This document shows, piece after piece, positions 42,949 through 51,775 of a stretch of DNA of 64,000 bases; positions within the stretch are counted from its first letter, which is position 1, and each line of letters begins with the position of its first letter. The notes under the pieces are model-generated. The model saw only the letters and a program-made list of their open reading frames with translations. It ran no database searches and was not told the origin of the DNA. The position numbers and the translations under genes were made by a program. The stretch spans positions 1 to 64,000 of the forward strand of contig NZ_JACHVU010000009.1 of the NCBI RefSeq assembly GCF_014190915.1, in the 5' to 3' direction. Source of the DNA: Mycolicibacterium iranicum (GTDB taxonomy: Bacteria; Actinomycetota; Actinomycetes; Mycobacteriales; Mycobacteriaceae).

Positions 42949-43481
42949 GGCGCGTCGAAATCTCGTGACCGGTCGAGCAACCGGCGGTCCTTCTCGACCT
43001 GCCGGTCCAGGTGGTAAGCCTCGACCTGGTCGGCCACCCACTCCTCGAGCAGCTGGCGTTGCAGCGCGAACATCTCTTTTTCCTCGTCCGGTTCGGCGTG
43101 GTCGTAGCCGAGCAGGTGCAGCACGCCGTGCACCGTGAGCAGTGCCAGCTCCTGGCCGAGGGTGTGGCCCGCGTCGGCGGCCTGGGTGGCGGCGAACTCC
43201 GGGCACAGCACGATGTCGCCGAGCATCGACGGGCCGGGCTCGGGGGCGTCGGGACGCCCGCCGGGCTCCAGCTCGTCCATCGGGAAGCTCATGACGTCGG
43301 TCGGGCCGGGCAGATCCATCCAACGCATGTGCAGGTCGGCCATCGCGGCCGTGTCGAGCAGCACCATCGACAGTTCGGCGGCGGGGTTGACGTCCATCTT
43401 CTGGATGACGAACCGCGCGACGCTGACGAGTTCCTGCTCGGACACGTCGATGCCCGACTCGTTGGACACCTCGATGCTCAT
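42945..43481 (-). CDS. ybeY: Endoribonuclease YbeY
   Basis: The 178-residue protein has the YbeY zinc signature HGVLHLLGYDH (H, H and H ligands) in the C-terminal half, and the conserved MRWMDLPGPTDVMSFPMDE stretch. YbeY trims the 3' end of 16S rRNA and works with Era and RNases in ribosome quality control. It follows phoH by 31 bp and overlaps corC by 4 bp. A C-terminal tail of about 35 residues, rich in Arg and Glu, extends past the catalytic motif. Confidence 0.95.
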   Translation of the reverse strand: MSIEVSNESGIDVSEQELVSVARFVIQKMDVNPAAELSMVLLDTAAMADLHMRWMDLPGPTDVMSFPMDELEPGGRPDAPEPGPSMLGDIVLCPEFAATQAADAGHTLGQELALLTVHGVLHLLGYDHAEPDEEKEMFALQRQLLEEWVADQVEAYHLDRQVEKDRRLLDRSRDFDAP

Positions 43482-43512
43482 CGTTCTCCGGCGTTCATGT
43501 GTCTCAGTCCTG

Positions 43513-44577
<1,065 letters not shown>

Positions 44578-44663
44578 GTGTGGTTTTCTGCCTGCTTTCT
44601 GGTTCCGAGACGGTGTGCCAACAAATGCCCAGTTTAGCCCGGCCCGCCGTCACGGCCCAATGC

Positions 44664-47558
44664 TTATGCCCCCGGACCCGGTCCCACCGGGATCGGCTGT
44701 GTCGTCTCGGCCGGCTGCGTGCGCGGCGGCGGGGGGCGCAGCGGCCGCGAGCGCACCACCAGCGGCCACCAGAACCAGCGGCCCAGCAGGGTCGCGATCG
44801 ACGGCATCATGAAGGCGCGCACGATGAACGTGTCGAACAGCAGGCCCAGCCCGATCGTGGTCCCCACCTGCGCCATGATCCGCAGATCGCTGACCACCAT
44901 CGAGCCCATGGTCAGCGCGAACACCACCCCCGCGACCGTCACCACGCTGCCCGTCCCACCGATCGCGCGGATGATGCCGGTCTTGATTCCGGCCGGGATC
45001 TCCTCCTTGAACCGCGACACCAGCAACAGGTTGTAGTCCGAACCGACCGCGATCAGCGCGATGATCGACAGCGCCAGCACCATCCAGTGCAGTTCGATGC
45101 CCACGACGTGCTGCCAGATCAGGATCGAGATCCCGAACGACGCGCCCAACGACAGCGTGACGGTCCCGACGATGACCAGCGCCGCGACCAGACTGCGCGT
45201 CAGCACCAGCATGATCATCAGGACCAGGCACAAGGCCGAGATCACCGCGATCAGCAGGTCGTAGCGGGATCCGTCGGACATGTCCTTGAACGTGGCCGCG
45301 GTGCCACCGAGCTGGATGTTCGCGTTCTCCAGCGGGGTGCCCTTGAGCGCCTCGATCGCGGCGATCTTGATCGGTTCGACCCGCTGCAGCGCTTCCTCGG
45401 TGGTCGGGTTGCCGCGGTGGGCGATGAGCATGCGCACGGTCTTGCCGTCGGGCGAGAAGAAGCTCTCCATCGCGTTCTTGAAGTCCTCGTTCTCGAAGAC
45501 CTCGGGCGGCAGGTAGAAGGAATCGTCGTTCTTGGCGGCGTCGAACGCCTTGCCCATCTCGGTGGAATCGCGGGTCAGCTCGTCCATTTGGTCGTAGAAG
45601 CCGCCCATCGTGGCATAGGTCGTCAGCATCATCTGACGCATGCTCTCCATGGTCTCGATCATGGGCGGGAAGGTCGCCAGCATCTCGGGCAGCAGCACCT
45701 TCATCTCGTCCATGTTCACCACGGCCTTGTCGAAGGTGTCGGTCATCGTGCTGATGCCGTCCATGGAGTCGAACAGAGACCGGAACGACCAGCACAGCGG
45801 GATGTTGTAGCAGTGCGGTTCCCAGTAGAAGTAGTTGCGGATCGGCCGGAACTGGTCGTCGAAGGTGGCGACCATGTCCCGCAGCTGATGCACGGTGTCG
45901 CGCATCTCGGTCATGTCGTCGATCATGTCGGTGGTGATGCCGGAGAACTTCGTCATCAGCGCCTGCATCGTCTTCATCGTGGCGATGGTCTCGGCGATGT
46001 CGTCGGCCTGGGTCCGCATGTCGGCGATGCGGTCCTTCATCAGCTTCATGTTCTGCTGCTGGCCCACCCCCTGCATGCTGATCAGGAACGGGATCGAGGT
46101 GTGCGCGATGGGGGCGCCGTCCGGGCGGCTCGGGGCCTGGACCCGCGCGACGCCCTCGACGCCGAAGACGCGTTTGGCGAGGCGGTCGAGGATGAGGAAG
46201 TCCGACGGGTTGCGCAGGTCCCGGTCGGCTTCGACGAGCAGCACCTCCGGGCTCATCCGCGACAGCGAGAAGTGCTCGGTGGCGGCCTGCAGTCCGGCGT
46301 TGGCCGGGATGTCGGCCGGGATGTAGCGGGTGTCGTCGTAGCTGGTCTGGTACCCGGGAAGGGCGGCGAGGCCGATCAGGGCCAGCGCCAGCGACGCGAC
46401 CAGGATGGGTCCGGGCCAGCGGACGACCATGGTGCCGATGCGCCGCCACGCGCGGATGCGCAGGGCGCGCTTGGGTTCCAGCAGCCCGAACCGGCTGCCC
46501 AGAGTCACGATCGCCGGACCGAGCGTCAACGCCACGGCCACACCGGCGACGATGCCGACCGCGCACGGGATGCCCATGCTCTGGAAGTAGGGCATCCGGG
46601 TGAAGGAGAGGCAGTACATCGCGCCGGCGATGGTCAGGCCGGAGCCGAGTACCACGTGGGCGGTGCCGTGGAACATCTCGTAGTACGCCTCCTCGTGGGT
46701 GGCGCCCGAGGAGCGTGCCTCCTGGTAGCGGCCGACGAGGAAGATGGCGTAGTCGGTGCCCGCCGCGACAGCCAGCGACACGAGCAGGTTCACCGCGAAC
46801 GTCGACAATCCGATCACCTGGTGGTGACCCAGCGCGGCGACGACGCCCCGCGCCACCGACATCTGGACGCCGACCATGAGCAGCAGCAGCACGACGGTGG
46901 TGATCGAGCGGTAGAAGAACAGCAGCAGCACGATGATGACCGCGAACGTGACCATCAGGATCAGCGCCATGCTGCTCTCGCCGGCGATGTTGACGTCGGC
47001 GGTCAGCGCGGCGGGCCCGGTCACGTGCACCCGGACGTCCGGCGGGGGCGCGACACCGTCGACGATCTCGCGGACCGCCGCGACCGATTCGTTGGAGTCC
47101 GTCTCGCCCATGTTCCCGGCGAGGTACAGCGTCACGTAGGCGGCGCGGCCGTCGGAACTCTGTGCGGCGGCCTGTGTCAGCGGGTCGCCCCAGGTGTCCT
47201 GGATGTCGCGGATGTGCTGGGGGTCGGCCCGCAGCTTGTCCAGAAGCTGGTCGTAGTAGGCGTGCGCGTCGTCACCGAGGGGTTCGTCGCTCTCCAGGAC
47301 GATCAGCGCGATCGAGTCCGATTCGGACTCCCCGAACAGCCTGCCCATGTCGGACATCGCCTGCATCGACGGGGCGTCGCTGGGGCTCATCGACACCGCG
47401 TTCTGCGCAGCGACGATCTCCAGCTGGGGCACGAGCAGGTTCAGCGCGGCCACCACCAGGACCCAGCCCAGGATGATCGGGACGGCCAGACGGCGGATCC
47501 AGCGCGCCAGGAACGTCGGCTCCCGCAGGGACTGGCCGGTGTGCGTCGAGAGCCTCAT
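44664..47558 (-). CDS. mmpL: MmpL-family RND transporter (MmpL4/MmpL5 type)
   Basis: The 964-residue protein has the RND layout: a first helix (AVPIILGWVLVVAALNLLVP), an extracytoplasmic domain, helices 2-6 with the GTDYAIFLVGRYQEAR motif, a second large periplasmic domain (about residues 390-740) with Met-rich coiled coil, and helices 7-12 with VGSDYNLLLVSRFKEE. By sequence it lies between MmpL4 and MmpL5, which export siderophores in M. tuberculosis. ATG at 47558 overlaps the mmpS stop by 4 bp (ATGA). With mmpS and an iron box upstream, carboxymycobactin export is a reasonable inference. Confidence 0.9.
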   Translation of the reverse strand: MRLSTHTGQSLREPTFLARWIRRLAVPIILGWVLVVAALNLLVPQLEIVAAQNAVSMSPSDAPSMQAMSDMGRLFGESESDSIALIVLESDEPLGDDAHAYYDQLLDKLRADPQHIRDIQDTWGDPLTQAAAQSSDGRAAYVTLYLAGNMGETDSNESVAAVREIVDGVAPPPDVRVHVTGPAALTADVNIAGESSMALILMVTFAVIIVLLLFFYRSITTVVLLLLMVGVQMSVARGVVAALGHHQVIGLSTFAVNLLVSLAVAAGTDYAIFLVGRYQEARSSGATHEEAYYEMFHGTAHVVLGSGLTIAGAMYCLSFTRMPYFQSMGIPCAVGIVAGVAVALTLGPAIVTLGSRFGLLEPKRALRIRAWRRIGTMVVRWPGPILVASLALALIGLAALPGYQTSYDDTRYIPADIPANAGLQAATEHFSLSRMSPEVLLVEADRDLRNPSDFLILDRLAKRVFGVEGVARVQAPSRPDGAPIAHTSIPFLISMQGVGQQQNMKLMKDRIADMRTQADDIAETIATMKTMQALMTKFSGITTDMIDDMTEMRDTVHQLRDMVATFDDQFRPIRNYFYWEPHCYNIPLCWSFRSLFDSMDGISTMTDTFDKAVVNMDEMKVLLPEMLATFPPMIETMESMRQMMLTTYATMGGFYDQMDELTRDSTEMGKAFDAAKNDDSFYLPPEVFENEDFKNAMESFFSPDGKTVRMLIAHRGNPTTEEALQRVEPIKIAAIEALKGTPLENANIQLGGTAATFKDMSDGSRYDLLIAVISALCLVLMIMLVLTRSLVAALVIVGTVTLSLGASFGISILIWQHVVGIELHWMVLALSIIALIAVGSDYNLLLVSRFKEEIPAGIKTGIIRAIGGTGSVVTVAGVVFALTMGSMVVSDLRIMAQVGTTIGLGLLFDTFIVRAFMMPSIATLLGRWFWWPLVVRSRPLRPPPPRTQPAETTQPIPVGPGPGA

Positions 47559-47986
47559 GCGGACTTCGTGAAGCAGTAGACGTAGGCGGTGACGTTGTAG
47601 GCGGTGCGTTCGTCTTTCACGACGTCGTCGGCGGTGATGCGGCAGCCGATGAAGTCACCGTCGCCCTGGGCCACGACGTTGCCCACCATCGCCGGGGAGT
47701 TCGTCTCGACCTCGATCGACCAGGGCAGGGTGGCGCCGACGATCTGGTTCGGGTCCCCGTCGTCGTCGATGTAGTTGATGTCCGCGGTGGCGCCGGGGTC
47801 ACCGAAGATCTCGTAGCGCACGACCTTCGGGTCGGTCAAGTCGGAGCCCTCGGTCATGTTCCCCGCGTAGGTCGGCAGTTGGTGCGAGCCGAAGATGTTG
47901 CGGATCCGCCAGACCGAGAAGCCGCCGACGATCAGCACGATCACCAAGACGAGCGGTATCCACGCTCGGGTCAGACGGGTGAGAAT
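47555..47986 (-). CDS. mmpS: MmpS-family accessory protein of the MmpL transporter
   Basis: The 143-residue protein has one N-terminal membrane helix and an extracytoplasmic beta domain with the MmpS features VRYEIFGDPGATADINYIDD, LPWSIEVETNSPAMVGNVVA and IGCRITADD. MmpS proteins assist MmpL in lipid or siderophore export. The normal MmpS N terminus (LTRLTRAWIPLV) is encoded here but no ATG, GTG or TTG precedes it in frame after the last stop at 48017-48019. An ATT at 47986 has AAGGA 6 nt upstream and is the best start. TTG at 47947 would lose half the helix. Confidence 0.85.
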   Translation of the reverse strand: MLTRLTRAWIPLVLVIVLIVGGFSVWRIRNIFGSHQLPTYAGNMTEGSDLTDPKVVRYEIFGDPGATADINYIDDDGDPNQIVGATLPWSIEVETNSPAMVGNVVAQGDGDFIGCRITADDVVKDERTAYNVTAYVYCFTKSA

Positions 47987-48019
47987 GGGGAATCCTTCGG
48001 TCCTGCAGAAAGTCGGTCA

Positions 48020-48038
48020 GGAGGGAAGGCTAACCTAT
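48020..48038 (-). promoter_or_regulatory. IdeR-type iron box upstream of mmpS
   Basis: Minus-strand ATAGGTTAGCCTTCCCTCC matches TTAGGTTAGSCTAACCTAA at 14 of 19 positions, with an unbroken central match over TAGGTTAGCCT. It lies 33 bp before the proposed mmpS start and after the rsmE stop. IdeR represses siderophore genes at such sites when iron is sufficient, so this pair should be induced by iron starvation. Confidence 0.65.
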
Positions 48039-48076
48039 CTAAATTGTGCCGGGCAGGCTACCCCCGGGGGGTGTGC

Positions 48077-48817
48077 CTACGACCAGCGAGACGTAAGAAT
48101 TCCGAGCGCTCCGAGCGCGACCGCCGCCGCCGTCGAGGTCCGCAGCACGGTGGGCCCGAGACGCACGGCCACGGCCCCGGCCGCGGTGAGGGCCTCCAGC
48201 TCGTCGTCGGCGATGCCGCCCTCCGGGCCGACGATCAGAGTCAGCCGGTCGTGGGCGCCGGTCACGGCTGCGGCGAGGGGGCGGGTGGCCGACTCGTGCA
48301 GCATCAGCACGCTTCCCGGGGGCGCCGAGCGCGTCGTCTCGACCAGCCGGCGGGTGCCGACGACACCGTCGACGGCCGGGATGTAAGGCCGGCGCGATTG
48401 GCGCGCGGCGGCCCTGGCGACCGCGGTCCACCGCCGCAGCCCCTTGTCCGTCTTCGCCGCACCGTCCCACCGGGCGACGCACCGTGACGCCTGCCACGCG
48501 ACGAATGCGTCGGCGCCGGCCTCGGTGGCGAGTTCGATCGCCAGTTCCGACCGCTCGGATTTGGGGAGGGCCTGCACGACGGTGACCGTCGGCGTGGGCG
48601 GCGCGACGTAGCGACGTTCCTGCACGCGGGCGGTCAGCCGGCCCTTGGTGACGTCGTCGACCACGCAGTGCCCGATCGTCCCCGCGCCGTCGGCGAGGTC
48701 GAGGTGTTCGCCGGGCCGCGTCCGGCACACGGTGGCCGCGTGATGGCCTTCGTCGCCGTCGACGACGGCGAGCTCACCGACCGCCGGCAGCGCGTCGACG
48801 TAGAAGAGACTGCGCAC
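48077..48817 (-). CDS. rsmE: 16S rRNA m3U1498 methyltransferase RsmE
   Basis: The 246-residue protein has an N-terminal PUA-like domain and a C-terminal SPOUT knot with the cofactor motif LIVGPEGGIADDELE and RLGPTVLRTSTAAAVAL at the end. RsmE methylates N3 of U1498 in 16S rRNA of the small subunit. It follows dnaJ2 with 15 bp between, so the hrcA-dnaJ2-rsmE genes can be co-transcribed, and precedes the iron-boxed mmpS promoter by about 39 bp. Start is GTG at 48817. Confidence 0.94.
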   Translation of the reverse strand: MRSLFYVDALPAVGELAVVDGDEGHHAATVCRTRPGEHLDLADGAGTIGHCVVDDVTKGRLTARVQERRYVAPPTPTVTVVQALPKSERSELAIELATEAGADAFVAWQASRCVARWDGAAKTDKGLRRWTAVARAAARQSRRPYIPAVDGVVGTRRLVETTRSAPPGSVLMLHESATRPLAAAVTGAHDRLTLIVGPEGGIADDELEALTAAGAVAVRLGPTVLRTSTAAAVALGALGILTSRWS

Positions 48818-48832
48818 GGGCCCTCTGCCCGG

Positions 48833-49981
48833 TCAGCGCCCGGTGAACGTCTCGCGCAACCGGGAGAACAGGCCGCCGCCGTGGGAGCCGCCCGAATTGC
48901 CGTCTGCGGAACGCACTTCGGCGGTCGCACGGCTGCGCTCCTTGAACGTGCGCAGCAGTTCGACGTCGTCGTGGTCCAGTCGTGAGGGAATGACGACGTC
49001 GATGTGGGCGTGCAGGTCGCCGCGCACCCCCGATCGCAGGTGCGGCATGCCGTGGCCGCGCAGCGTGGTCACCGAGCCCGGCTGGGTGCCTGCGGCGATG
49101 GTGATCTCGGTGGGTCCGTCGAGGATCGCGTCGACCGACACGGTGGTGCCCAGCGCGGCGTCGACCATCGGCACGGAGATCGTGCAGTGCAGGTCGTCCC
49201 CTTCGCGGACGAACACCGGGTGCGGCTTCTCGTGGACCTCGACGTAGAGGTCGCCGGCGGGTCCACCGCCGGGGCCGACCTCGCCCTGGGCGGCCAGCCG
49301 GACACGCATGCCGTCGCCGACGCCGGCGGGGATCTTGACGCTGATCTCGCGGCGGGCGCGCACGCGCCCGTCCCCGGCGCAGCGGTTGCACGGGTTGGGG
49401 ATCACCTCGCCGACCCCGCCGCAGACCGGGCAGGGACGCGACGTCATCACCTGTCCGAGCAGTGAGCGCTGAACCGTCTGGATCTCGCCTCGTCCGCCGC
49501 ACGTGTCGCAGGCCACCGGCGTGGAGTCGCCGTGGGTGCCCTTGCCGTGGCAGAGGTCGCAGAGCACCGCGGTGTCGACGGTGACCTGCTTGGTCACCCC
49601 GGTCGCGCACTCTTCGAGGTCGAGCCGCATCCGCAGCAGCGAGTCCGACCCGGGCCGGACGCGGCCGATGGGTCCACGCGAGGCCGTGCCGCCGCCGAAG
49701 AACGCCTCGAACACGTCGCCGAGCCCACCGAACCCGGAGAACCCGCCGCCGCCACCGGCCGCGGATTCCAGCGGATCGCCGCCGAGGTCGACGATGCGGC
49801 GCTTCTCCGGATCGCTGAGCACCTCGTAGGCGGCGCTGATCTCCTGGAAGCGCGCCTGGGCGCCCTCGTCGGGATTGACGTCGGGGTGCAGCTCGCGAGC
49901 GAGCTTGCGGTAGGCGCGCTTGATCTCCGAATCACTCGCACCCTTGCTCACTCCGAGCAGCCCGTAATAGTCGCGTGCCAC
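48833..49981 (-). CDS. dnaJ2: Chaperone protein DnaJ (DnaJ2)
   Basis: The 382-residue protein has a J domain with HPD in ARELHPDVN, a Gly-rich linker, four zinc-finger CxxCxGxG repeats (CDLCHGKGT, CDTCGGRGE, CPVCGGVGE, CNRCAGDGR) and the C-terminal substrate domains. It delivers clients to DnaK and stimulates its ATPase. The GTG at 49981 (ARDYYGLLGVSKG) is preferred because AAAGG lies 6 nt upstream; a TTG at 49987 in frame has no room for a ribosome site. It follows hrcA across a hairpin. Confidence 0.96.
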   Translation of the reverse strand: MARDYYGLLGVSKGASDSEIKRAYRKLARELHPDVNPDEGAQARFQEISAAYEVLSDPEKRRIVDLGGDPLESAAGGGGGFSGFGGLGDVFEAFFGGGTASRGPIGRVRPGSDSLLRMRLDLEECATGVTKQVTVDTAVLCDLCHGKGTHGDSTPVACDTCGGRGEIQTVQRSLLGQVMTSRPCPVCGGVGEVIPNPCNRCAGDGRVRARREISVKIPAGVGDGMRVRLAAQGEVGPGGGPAGDLYVEVHEKPHPVFVREGDDLHCTISVPMVDAALGTTVSVDAILDGPTEITIAAGTQPGSVTTLRGHGMPHLRSGVRGDLHAHIDVVIPSRLDHDDVELLRTFKERSRATAEVRSADGNSGGSHGGGLFSRLRETFTGR

Positions 49982-50003
49982 GCTCAACCTTTCCCACCCG
50001 ACC

Positions 50004-50035
50004 GATCCGCCTAAACCCCGACAGGGGCGCGGATC
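50004..50035 (-). terminator. Strong hairpin between hrcA and dnaJ2
   Basis: GATCCGC (50004-50010) pairs with GCGGATC (50029-50035), and inside it CCCC (50016-50019) pairs with GGGG (50024-50027) around GACA. One arm runs into the hrcA stop codon. No T-run follows, so it may be an attenuator or an RNA processing and stability element rather than a full terminator, and could lower dnaJ2 expression relative to hrcA. Confidence 0.45.
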
Positions 50036-51065
50036 AGCGGTTACCTAAGACTTCGCCAATATAGAGAGCAACCGCGGCGACATTGGCGATAGTTCCCGGA
50101 TAGTCCATCCGTGTGGGACCCAACACTCCCATGCCGCCGAAAACCTTGCCCGAGCTGCCGTACGCGGTGCTGATCACCGAGGTGCCCGCCATCTGTTCGG
50201 CCTCGGTCTCGTGACCGATCCGCACGGTCACCTTGCCCGCTTCCTGTTGCTTGGCCAGCAGGCGCAGCACCACCACCTGCTCCTCGAGCGCCTCCAGCAC
50301 CGAGCGCAGCGAGCCGCCGAAGTCGGCGGTGTTGCGCGTCAGGTTCGCCGTACCGCCGAGCAGGAGCCGTTCCTCGGTGTGCTCGACGAGAGTCTCCACC
50401 AGTACGGTGGCCGACCTGCCGACCGCGTCGGCGAGCCCGCCCTGACCGTTGAGGTGCGACGCGAGATCGGAGACGGCGATCGAGGCGGCCGTCAACGGCT
50501 TGCCCTCCAGCGCCTGGCCCAGCAGGTCGCGCAACTGGCCGAGCTGCGTCTCGTCGAGGCCGTCGCCGAGTTCGACGATGCGCTGGTCGACCCGGCCCGA
50601 ATCGGTGATCACCACCAGCAGCAGTCGCGCCGGGGTCAGCGCGACCACCTCCAGCCGCCGCACCGACGAGGTGGACAGCGTCGGGTACTGCACGACCGCC
50701 ACCTGTCGCGTCAGTTGCGCCAGCAGCCGCACCGCGCGGCGCAGCACGTCGTCGAGATCGACACCGGACTCCAGGAAGGACAGGATCGCGCGGCGCTCCG
50801 CACCCGACATCGGCTTGATGTCGTCGAGCCGGTCGACGAACTCCCGGTAGCCCTTCTCGGTCGGCACCCGGCCCGAGCTGGTGTGCGGCTGGGTGATGTA
50901 GCCCTCGGCTTCCAGGACGGCCATGTCGTTGCGCACCGTGGCGCTGGACACCCCGAGGTTGTGTCGCTCGACGAGCGTCTTGGATCCGATCGGTTCCTTG
51001 GTGGCGACGAAATCGGCGACGATGGCACGCAACACCTCGAAACGACGATCGTCTGCGCTGCCCAT
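50034..51065 (-). CDS. hrcA: Heat-inducible transcription repressor HrcA
   Basis: The 343-residue protein has an N-terminal winged helix (EPIGSKTLVERHNLGVSSAT, IRPHTSSGRVPT-like HTSSGRVPTEKGYREFVD), a dimerisation and a GAF-like domain, and the C-terminal segment GVLGPTRMDYPGTIA. HrcA represses heat-shock genes at CIRCE sites with GroE as a cofactor. No CIRCE element was seen in front of its own ATG at 51065, so this operon may not be under its direct control. dnaJ2 follows across a hairpin. Confidence 0.95.
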   Translation of the reverse strand: MGSADDRRFEVLRAIVADFVATKEPIGSKTLVERHNLGVSSATVRNDMAVLEAEGYITQPHTSSGRVPTEKGYREFVDRLDDIKPMSGAERRAILSFLESGVDLDDVLRRAVRLLAQLTRQVAVVQYPTLSTSSVRRLEVVALTPARLLLVVITDSGRVDQRIVELGDGLDETQLGQLRDLLGQALEGKPLTAASIAVSDLASHLNGQGGLADAVGRSATVLVETLVEHTEERLLLGGTANLTRNTADFGGSLRSVLEALEEQVVVLRLLAKQQEAGKVTVRIGHETEAEQMAGTSVISTAYGSSGKVFGGMGVLGPTRMDYPGTIANVAAVALYIGEVLGNR

Positions 51066-51173
51066 TGTTCACCCACCTGACGTAGACGCGACCCGGTCGC
51101 GTTCATTTTACGGGTGGTCATCGGGCTGCTTCGACCGAGCGACCCGACAGTGGCAAAGCAGGGTCGGCGCAGG

Positions 51174-51185
51174 CAGGTTAACCTG
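51174..51185. promoter_or_regulatory. 12-bp perfect palindrome CAGGTTAACCTG
   Basis: CAGGTTAACCTG reads the same on both strands and lies 50 bp before the Rv2375-like gene and about 110 bp before hrcA in the opposite direction. It contains the AGGTTA and TAACCT halves of an IdeR box but lacks the 3-base centre, so it is not a normal iron box. Possible regulator site; no other evidence. Confidence 0.3.
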
Positions 51186-51234
51186 ACCGGAACAGACACA
51201 TATTGCGGGGGCAACGGGCAGCGAAGGCGCGTCG

Positions 51235-51549
51235 ATGATCTTCAAAGGGGTTCGCGATGGCAGGCCCTACCCTGACCACGGTCTGTCGCACCGGCAGTGG
51301 GCCCAGATACCGCCGCGTCAGATCCGGCTCGACGAGTTGGTGATGACGACGACCGTGCTCGCCCTCGACCGGCTGCTGTCCGAGGACTCGACGTTCTACG
51401 GCGACCTGTTCCCGCACGCGGTGAAGTGGCGCGGCAATGTCTATCTGGAGGACGGGCTGCACCGCGCGGTGCGCGCGGCGCTGCGCAACCGCACCGTGCT
51501 GCACGCCCGTGTCTTCGACATGGACATGCCGGCCCCCCACCCCGGCTAG
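51235..51549 (+). CDS. Conserved hypothetical protein, Rv2375-like
   Basis: The 104-residue protein occupies the place of Rv2375 between hrcA and mbtH. Its central segment GNVYLEDGLHRAVRAALRNR resembles the DGxHR active-site region of ParB/sulfiredoxin-like proteins, and the preceding strand fits that fold. Nothing else identifies a function. The ATG at 51235 is used. It is convergent with mbtH, with 10 bp between stops, so it is not part of the mycobactin operon. Confidence 0.72.
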   Translation: MIFKGVRDGRPYPDHGLSHRQWAQIPPRQIRLDELVMTTTVLALDRLLSEDSTFYGDLFPHAVKWRGNVYLEDGLHRAVRAALRNRTVLHARVFDMDMPAPHPG

Positions 51550-51559
51550 CCGGCGCGGG

Positions 51560-51775
51560 TCAGTCCGCGCTCATGGCCTCACGCAGGCTGCGCGGTCGCA
51601 AGTCCGTCCACGTCTCCTCGACGTAGGCGAGACAGTCGGCCCGGGTGCTCTCGCCGAACACCACGCGCCACCCGGCGGGGACATCGGCGAACGTCGGCCA
51701 CAGGCTGTACTGCTCCTCGTCGTTGACCAAAACGTAGAAGGTGCCGTTCTCGTCATCGAACGGGTTCGTGCTCAT
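51560..51775 (-). CDS. mbtH: MbtH-like protein, NRPS adenylation chaperone
   Basis: The 71-residue protein has every MbtH hallmark: NPFDDENGTFYVLVNDEEQY, SLWPTFADVPAGW and the tail TDLRPRSL. MbtH proteins bind and activate the adenylation domains of NRPSs, here MbtE, MbtF and MbtB. The ATG at 51775 has GGAGAAG 4 nt upstream and overlaps the end of mbtG by 23 bp. It is the last gene of the operon in this window; the convergent Rv2375-like gene lies beyond. Confidence 0.95.
   Translation of the reverse strand: MSTNPFDDENGTFYVLVNDEEQYSLWPTFADVPAGWRVVFGESTRADCLAYVEETWTDLRPRSLREAMSAD

Noticed and set aside
51066..51234. CIRCE element for HrcA
   Set aside because: I looked for TTAGCACTC-N9-GAGTGCTAA in front of hrcA and did not find it.
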